Assembly: GCA_002393975.1 (NCBI GenBank)
Contig: DGSM01000113.1
Location: 4,357 to 14,744, forward strand
Source: Clostridiales bacterium UBA4362
Lineage (GTDB): Bacteria > Bacillota > Clostridia > TANB77 > CAG-508
Length of the DNA: 10,388 nucleotides
Reading direction: 5' to 3'
Made by a program: the position numbers and the translations under genes
Notes under the pieces: generated by a model
What the model saw: the letters and a program-made list of their open reading frames with translations, nothing else
The model's database searches: none
What the model was told of the DNA's origin: nothing
In this document: piece after piece, positions 6,886 to 10,388 of the stretch
Layout: each line of letters begins with the position of its first letter
Numbering within the stretch: the first letter of the stretch is position 1

Positions 6886-8298
6886 ATGCCAGAATATAAT
6901 AATGGAATACCTAATAATGTACAACCTAGCCCTGCACAACAACCAAATACATTACCTGGATTAAATGATAATACAATGTATCAAGCTCAAGTAGGAGCTT
7001 TACAAGTAAGTGGGCAGCAAAATATGCAAAATCAAATCAATCCACAACAACCAGATAAAGCAGATACTGCAGCTCAAATACGAGAAGGCGAACTTAGAGA
7101 AGATCAAAGACAAAGAGATATGATTGATAGAGCCATTGCAAGAGCTATGACTATTCATCAAAATGAATTTATGGTAGGAGACTTTCAAATTCAAGAAGCC
7201 AAAGCTCTTACTAGGCCAGGCAAAGATAGAGCAGATACAGCTCAATTATCTATTTCTACAAGAGATGGATTAGACTTCCAAATGTATTTTGATGAAGAAG
7301 GAAGTTTAGTTATGGAAAACCATAGAAATGATATTTCACAAAATATGGTTGGTGGAAAATATCTTGATATGGATAATCCAGATATGGATCTTTCAACACT
7401 TGAAAAACAAGAAATGTATTTATCAGAGATAGATCAATCAAAACCAGGACTTACTTTAAGAAAAGAAGAAATGGAAAAAGACATTCAAGAAATGGGCTTC
7501 CAAAATAAAGAAGACATGGAAAGAAATACAGGTGTTGATGTAGATGAATCACTTACAGCTCCAAATATGGAGAAAAATGATGTAAAACAGAACTTACAAG
7601 CTCAAGCTGCAGAGGGAATTTTAAAAAATGCAACCATGGTTGTAGATGGTAATACTAAATTTGATACATATAGAACTACAAATGATGTATTAAATACACC
7701 AGGTGCAAAACAAATTGTTGCAGTAGGTTCTAATGCATATTCGATAGATGGAAATGGAAATGTTAAAAAGGAGAACCTAAGAGTTCAAGGACCTGTTTCA
7801 TCAGTACATTTATCAGGTGGATATGCTAGGGATACTAGAATTAATCAAGTATTCTCTAGTGTACATAGCCCTACTGAAGGTGTAGGTGTTGGTATAGGAG
7901 GAGCTCCTCAAGGAGTTAAAGGATTAACAGGGGAAGCTGCAATGTCACGTTCACTAAATGAACAAAACATGGATACACCAATCGTTAATTCTCTATTTGA
8001 GAAAGCTCAAGATCAAACAGAACATGCTGAAGATATGTATTATAATAATGGTCCTGAAAAAATATCTGAATTACATACTGAAAATGATGTGACAGGAAGA
8101 GAACTTAGTGCTATTGCAGATAAATATGGTATAGAATTAGATGAAGTTGAAAAAATGTATCATGAAAAATTAGCTCGTGGCATACCAATGCAAGATGCTA
8201 TGCAACAAACGAGACAGGAATGTGATGAAGAATATTCTCAGCAAATGCACGAACCCACATTAGAGCCAAGAAGCCCTTTTGATGCACCTAATGAATAA
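6886..8298 (+). CDS. Unrecognised hydrophilic Q/N-rich protein
   Basis: I do not recognise this 470-residue protein. It begins 20 bp after the DnaB-like gene with a good ribosome binding site (AAGGA, seven bases before ATG), so the two are very likely co-translated. Residues 1-60 are rich in Pro, Gln and Asn and look disordered. Residues 62-240 are charged and probably helical, with many Met, Glu and Lys. About 248-350 has beta-like character with Gly-rich turns (VAVGSNAYSIDGNGNVKK, GVGVGIGGAPQG). The last 70 residues form a charged helical segment (ELSAIADKYGIELDEVEKMYHEKLARG) and a Pro-rich end. No signal peptide, membrane span, catalytic motif or metal cluster is visible. Because of its position it may be a partner or substrate adaptor of the DnaB-like ATPase, but that is inference. 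The last codons and stop lie in the first unit of a tandem repeat. Confidence 0.85.
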   Translation: MPEYNNGIPNNVQPSPAQQPNTLPGLNDNTMYQAQVGALQVSGQQNMQNQINPQQPDKADTAAQIREGELREDQRQRDMIDRAIARAMTIHQNEFMVGDFQIQEAKALTRPGKDRADTAQLSISTRDGLDFQMYFDEEGSLVMENHRNDISQNMVGGKYLDMDNPDMDLSTLEKQEMYLSEIDQSKPGLTLRKEEMEKDIQEMGFQNKEDMERNTGVDVDESLTAPNMEKNDVKQNLQAQAAEGILKNATMVVDGNTKFDTYRTTNDVLNTPGAKQIVAVGSNAYSIDGNGNVKKENLRVQGPVSSVHLSGGYARDTRINQVFSSVHSPTEGVGVGIGGAPQGVKGLTGEAAMSRSLNEQNMDTPIVNSLFEKAQDQTEHAEDMYYNNGPEKISELHTENDVTGRELSAIADKYGIELDEVEKMYHEKLARGIPMQDAMQQTRQECDEEYSQQMHEPTLEPRSPFDAPNE

Positions 8299-8331
8299 CT
8301 AATGAATAACTAATTAATAACTAATTAATAA
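8288..8331 (+). repeat. Four tandem 11-bp repeats across a stop codon and intergenic gap
   Basis: CTAATGAATAA occurs at 8288-8298 and 8299-8309, then CTAATTAATAA at 8310-8320 and 8321-8331. The units abut exactly, and the last two differ from the first two by one base. The first unit supplies the final codons and TAA stop of the upstream gene. The last unit runs into the ribosome binding site (AAGGA, 8330-8334) of the deacetylase gene. Each unit carries the same sequence through its stop, so changes in copy number would alter neither protein but would change the distance between the stop and the next start. Confidence 0.9.
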
Positions 8332-8339
8332 GGATTATT

Positions 8340-9266
8340 ATGGCAAGAAAATATATGTATTTTTTGAATGAAGAGAGAGAAAAGTTATCAGTGTTAGAAA
8401 AACTTGTTCCAGCGCTACTTATCTTTTTTCTCTTATTCACTACTTTTGTTTTTAATCAAATAATTGCAAAACAACATTCTGTAGTTGCAGTCGAACAAGA
8501 CTGCGACTATTTGTGGACCATTCAAGAAAACTATTTAGAAGAGCAAAGAATAAAATTACAAAAAGAATTAGAGGCTGCTCAAAAGAAGAGATATGTTGAT
8601 TTGACAAATGAAGATTTTGATAAAATGCAACATATATATTCACATAAAGATGAGAAAATAGTATTTTTAACTTTTGATGATGGTCCAACTAGTAATATTA
8701 CACCGCAAGTTTTAGATATTCTAAAAGCATATGATGTTAAAGCAACCTTTTTTGTATTAGGAAAACAAGTAGTAAGAAATCCTGATTTAATTAGAAGAGA
8801 ATATAATGAAGGACATTCAATTGAGAGTCATACATATAGTCATTCATATAAAACTGTTTATGCAAGTAAAGAGTCTTTTTTTGATGAGTTTAATAGAACA
8901 CAAACTAGTCTACAAGAATGTCTAGGAGTGGATGGCTTTAGAACTTTAGTTGTAAGAATGCCTGGAGGAACAGTAGGAGGACCTTACCATAATATAAAAA
9001 AAGAGATTAGTAGTGAATTAAGAAGTAAGGGGATTGCAAGTTTAGATTGGAATTGCTTAACTAAAGATGCTGAAGGTGCTGATACTTATGAAGCTATAAT
9101 GAATAATGTATATACATATACAGGAAATAAGACTAGTGTGGTTTTGCTAATGCATGATGCAGACACAAAACAAATAACAGCAGATACTTTACCTAAGGTT
9201 ATTGAATATTATAGAGATAATGGGTATAAATTTGTTACTGTAGAAGATTATTTAGGTCGTGTTTAA
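8340..9266 (+). CDS. Membrane-anchored NodB-family polysaccharide deacetylase
   Basis: This probably removes N-acetyl groups from cell-wall glycan (peptidoglycan-type substrate inferred). The 308 residues have a short basic cytoplasmic tail, one hydrophobic anchor at about 21-43, a linker at about 57-85 likely to form a coiled coil, and an outward-facing catalytic domain. All five NodB motifs are present: LTFDDGP with base Asp113 and metal ligand Asp114; SHTYSH with metal ligands His164 and His168; RMPGG (Arg206); SLDWN (235-239); and LLMHD with His272. The enzyme therefore looks active and metal-dependent, like PgdA/PdaA-type enzymes. Its start has AAGGA five bases upstream. No terminator lies between it and the preceding gene 41 bp upstream, so read-through from the DnaB-like operon is possible. 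The stop lies in the loop of a small hairpin just before the tRNA gene. Confidence 0.92.
   Translation: MARKYMYFLNEEREKLSVLEKLVPALLIFFLLFTTFVFNQIIAKQHSVVAVEQDCDYLWTIQENYLEEQRIKLQKELEAAQKKRYVDLTNEDFDKMQHIYSHKDEKIVFLTFDDGPTSNITPQVLDILKAYDVKATFFVLGKQVVRNPDLIRREYNEGHSIESHTYSHSYKTVYASKESFFDEFNRTQTSLQECLGVDGFRTLVVRMPGGTVGGPYHNIKKEISSELRSKGIASLDWNCLTKDAEGADTYEAIMNNVYTYTGNKTSVVLLMHDADTKQITADTLPKVIEYYRDNGYKFVTVEDYLGRV
9202..9230 (+). promoter_or_regulatory. Possible tRNA promoter inside the end of the deacetylase gene
   Basis: TTGAAT (9202-9207) and TATAAA (9225-9230) are 17 bases apart, within codons of the deacetylase C-terminus. A start near 9237 would give a short leader before the tRNA at 9278. 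Such matches arise by chance in AT-rich DNA, and the tRNA could instead be read from upstream. Confidence 0.35.
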
Positions 9267-9275
9267 GACCTTTTT
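9254..9275 (+). terminator. Small hairpin with T run at the deacetylase stop
   Basis: AGGTC (9254-9258) pairs with GACCT (9267-9271) around an 8-base loop containing the TAA stop, followed by T4. The stem has only 5 bp, and the tRNA begins two bases after the T run. It may be a weak terminator or a processing signal rather than a full stop. Confidence 0.35.
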
Positions 9276-9277
9276 AT

Positions 9278-9353
9278 GCTACTATAGCTCAGTTGGTAGA
9301 GCAACAGTTTCGTAAACTGTAGGTCGCGAGTTCGATCCTCACTAGTAGCTCCA
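9278..9353 (+). tRNA. tRNA-Thr, anticodon CGT (reads ACG)
   Basis: The cloverleaf can be folded by hand. The acceptor arms GCTACTA and TAGTAGC pair fully. The D stem is GCTC/GAGC with loop AGTTGGTA. The anticodon stem is ACAGT/ACTGT with loop TTCGTAA, placing CGT at positions 34-36. The variable loop is AGGTC and the T loop is TTCGATC. The discriminator base is T, and CCA is encoded. The T stem GCGAG/CTCAC has one C-A mismatch at its second pair. CGT reads only the ACG threonine codon, which a TGT tRNA elsewhere could also read by wobble, so this is probably a supplementary isoacceptor. A terminator follows at 9428-9453. Confidence 0.95.
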
Positions 9354-9427
9354 TATTTAAAAAATTAAACATTAAGTATTAAATTTTAAATAATAATTAA
9401 ACATATTATTATAATTATGTATTATGC

Positions 9428-9453
9428 AAAGGTTCCTTTTAGGAATCTTTTTT
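9428..9453 (+). terminator. Intrinsic terminator after the tRNA gene
   Basis: Arms 9428-9437 and 9441-9450 (AAAGGTTCCT / AGGAATCTTT) form a 10-bp stem with one G-T wobble and a TTT loop, followed by further T. It closes the deacetylase/tRNA transcript before the ftsY promoter. The 74 bases between tRNA and stem are plain AT-rich DNA in which I see nothing else. Confidence 0.8.
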
Positions 9454-9477
9454 CTTTATAAAATTTGTTAAAAATGT

Positions 9478-9506
9478 TTCACATCATACCAAAAATGTGA
9501 TATCAT
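9478..9506 (+). promoter_or_regulatory. Promoter of ftsY, extended -10
   Basis: TTCACA (9478-9483, five of six) and TATCAT (9501-9506, five of six) are separated by exactly 17 bases, and TGA precedes the -10 to give an extended form. Transcription would begin near 9513, about 22 bases before the ATG. The promoter lies just after the upstream terminator and no other gene intervenes. Confidence 0.7.
9479..9500. promoter_or_regulatory. Inverted repeat spanning the ftsY promoter
   Basis: TCACAT (9479-9484) and ATGTGA (9495-9500) are perfect inverted copies with a 10-base spacer. One half overlaps the -35 and the other the TG extension of the -10. A dimeric regulator bound here would block the promoter. 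The half-sites are only 6 bp, so chance is possible, and no regulator gene is nearby. Confidence 0.35.
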
Positions 9507-9534
9507 TATGGCGTGAAAGTGTAAGAGGAGAATT

Positions 9535-10388
9535 ATGGGATTTTTTGATAAATTAAGACAAGGACTAAGTAAAAGTAAATTTTCATTTTCATCAAAGAAA
9601 TTAGATGAAAATCTAATGGAAGAATTAGAAGAAAAACTTATACTTAGTGATATAGGATTTGATACAACAGAAGAAATAATGCAAGATCTACGAGCAGATG
9701 TAAAAGAAAATAAACTAACTGAAGTAGACGAAGTAAAATCGAAATTAAAAGAAAAGATAGAAGAAAGCTTTGAAGAATTAGACACAGAATTAAAATTAGA
9801 CACTAAACCCTCAATTATACTAATGGTTGGAGTAAATGGAGCAGGAAAGACAACTTCTATTGGAAAAATTGCACATGGCTTAAAAAATCAAGGGAAAAAA
9901 GTTTTACTTGTTGCAGGAGATACTTTTAGAGCAGGAGCTGTAGAACAATTAGAAGAATGGGCAAAAAGAGTTGATTCACCAATAGTTAAAGGAGAATTAA
10001 ATCAAGATCCAGCATCAGTTATATTTGAAAGTTTGAAAAAAGCTAAGAATGAAGACTATGATGTTGTAATTTGTGACACTGCTGGAAGGCTACAAAATAA
10101 AGTGTCTCTAATGAATGAATTAGAGAAAATGAATAAAATAATAGATAGAGAATTACCAGATGCAACAAGAGAGACTTTACTAGTTATAGATGGAACAACC
10201 GGACAAAATGCGGTTTCACAACTAAAGTCATTTAATGAAGTAACACCTATTACAGGAATTGTTGTTACTAAATTAGATGGAACATCTAAAGGTGGAATTG
10301 TAATTAGATTAGCCAAAGAATTTAAGATACCAATTAAATATATAGGCGTTGGTGAAGGAATAGAAGATTTGCAAGAGTTTAATGCACA
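9535..10388 (+). CDS. ftsY: Signal recognition particle receptor FtsY (partial at 3' end)
   Basis: FtsY is the membrane-associated SRP receptor GTPase. It docks Ffh-ribosome complexes and hands nascent membrane proteins to the Sec translocon. The 284 visible residues cover nearly the whole protein: a short amphipathic start (MGFFDKLRQGLSKS), the helical N domain to about residue 90, then the G domain with P-loop GVNGAGKTT (99-107), DTFRAGAVEQL (129-139), DTAGRLQNK (181-189) and TKLDG (245-249), and the closing GVGEGIEDLQ. Only about the last dozen residues and the stop should be missing beyond the window. The long acidic A domain of some proteobacterial homologues is absent, as is usual in Gram-positives. 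The ribosome binding site AGAGGAG lies four bases before the ATG. The gene has its own promoter. Confidence 0.97.
   Translation, partial: MGFFDKLRQGLSKSKFSFSSKKLDENLMEELEEKLILSDIGFDTTEEIMQDLRADVKENKLTEVDEVKSKLKEKIEESFEELDTELKLDTKPSIILMVGVNGAGKTTSIGKIAHGLKNQGKKVLLVAGDTFRAGAVEQLEEWAKRVDSPIVKGELNQDPASVIFESLKKAKNEDYDVVICDTAGRLQNKVSLMNELEKMNKIIDRELPDATRETLLVIDGTTGQNAVSQLKSFNEVTPITGIVVTKLDGTSKGGIVIRLAKEFKIPIKYIGVGEGIEDLQEFNA

Noticed and set aside
2659..8331. CRISPR array or insertion sequence
   Set aside because: The repeats seen are abutting 11-mers or simple sequence without spacers. No transposase, terminal inverted repeats or Cas gene is visible.
9363..9404. AATTAAACAT direct repeats at 9363-9372 and 9395-9404 as an attachment site after the tRNA
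   Set aside because: They are short and AT-rich, do not repeat the tRNA 3' end, and no integrase or element lies next to them.
9479..9500. CRP/FNR-type binding site at the ftsY promoter
   Set aside because: CRP sites read TGTGA-N6-TCACA. Here the half-sites face the other way (TCACAT-N10-ATGTGA), so the resemblance is superficial.
837..10316. Antisense reading frames of 68-121 codons at 837-1070, 1941-2186, 5731-6096, 7000-7245, 8452-8688, 9468-9803 and 10056-10316 (minus strand), and one at 4250-4456 in another frame of the minus-strand gene
   Set aside because: Each lies over a well-supported gene in another frame. Their Ser/Leu/Ile/Phe-rich compositions are expected of shadow frames in AT-rich DNA, and no family motif is seen in them.

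Overview
The window is very AT-rich and the genes are densely packed. It uses the standard bacterial code: TGG encodes Trp and no reading frame needs TGA as a codon. It carries bacterial housekeeping genes (dnaE, dxs, ftsY), a membrane-anchored peptidoglycan-type deacetylase and Shine-Dalgarno starts. This suggests a low-GC, Gram-positive (Bacillota/Mycoplasmatota-like, possibly gut-associated) chromosome that makes isoprenoids by the MEP route. The lineage is inferred from base composition and gene content only.

Layout. Bases 1-483 are the 3' end of dnaE, the replicative polymerase alpha subunit. Bases 484-585 hold a likely dxs promoter and a leader hairpin. Bases 586-2658 are dxs, longer than usual because of two lineage-specific insertions. 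Bases 2659-2828 are A-rich low-complexity DNA ending in a perfect 13-bp bidirectional terminator. Bases 4751-2829 on the minus strand encode a 640-residue protein. It matches, in order, the motifs of the RelA/SpoT nucleotide (alarmone) synthetase fold, but with very large insertions. It is the only minus-strand gene here, with its own extended -10 promoter and its own share of the terminator. Bases 4752-4945 are a divergent control region with a phased 11-bp A/T-tract repeat.

Bases 4946-6865 encode a divergent DnaB-type (SF4) helicase/ATPase with a long acidic, probably disordered N-terminus. Bases 6886-8298 encode an unrecognised hydrophilic Q/N-rich protein 20 bp downstream. Four tandem 11-bp repeats then cover that gene's stop codon and the run-up to the next start. 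Bases 8340-9266 are a membrane-anchored NodB-family polysaccharide deacetylase. Bases 9278-9353 are tRNA-Thr(CGT), followed by a terminator. Bases 9478-10388 hold a strong-looking promoter and ftsY, which runs off the window end just before its stop.

The most unusual part is 2829-8298. A solitary RelA/SpoT-like protein is transcribed divergently from a DnaB-like ATPase and an unknown partner, between core genes (dxs on one side, envelope, tRNA and ftsY on the other). The minus-strand gene uses CGN arginine codons far more than dxs. I read it as a candidate accessory module linking nucleotide signalling or modification to DNA metabolism. The functional link is inference.
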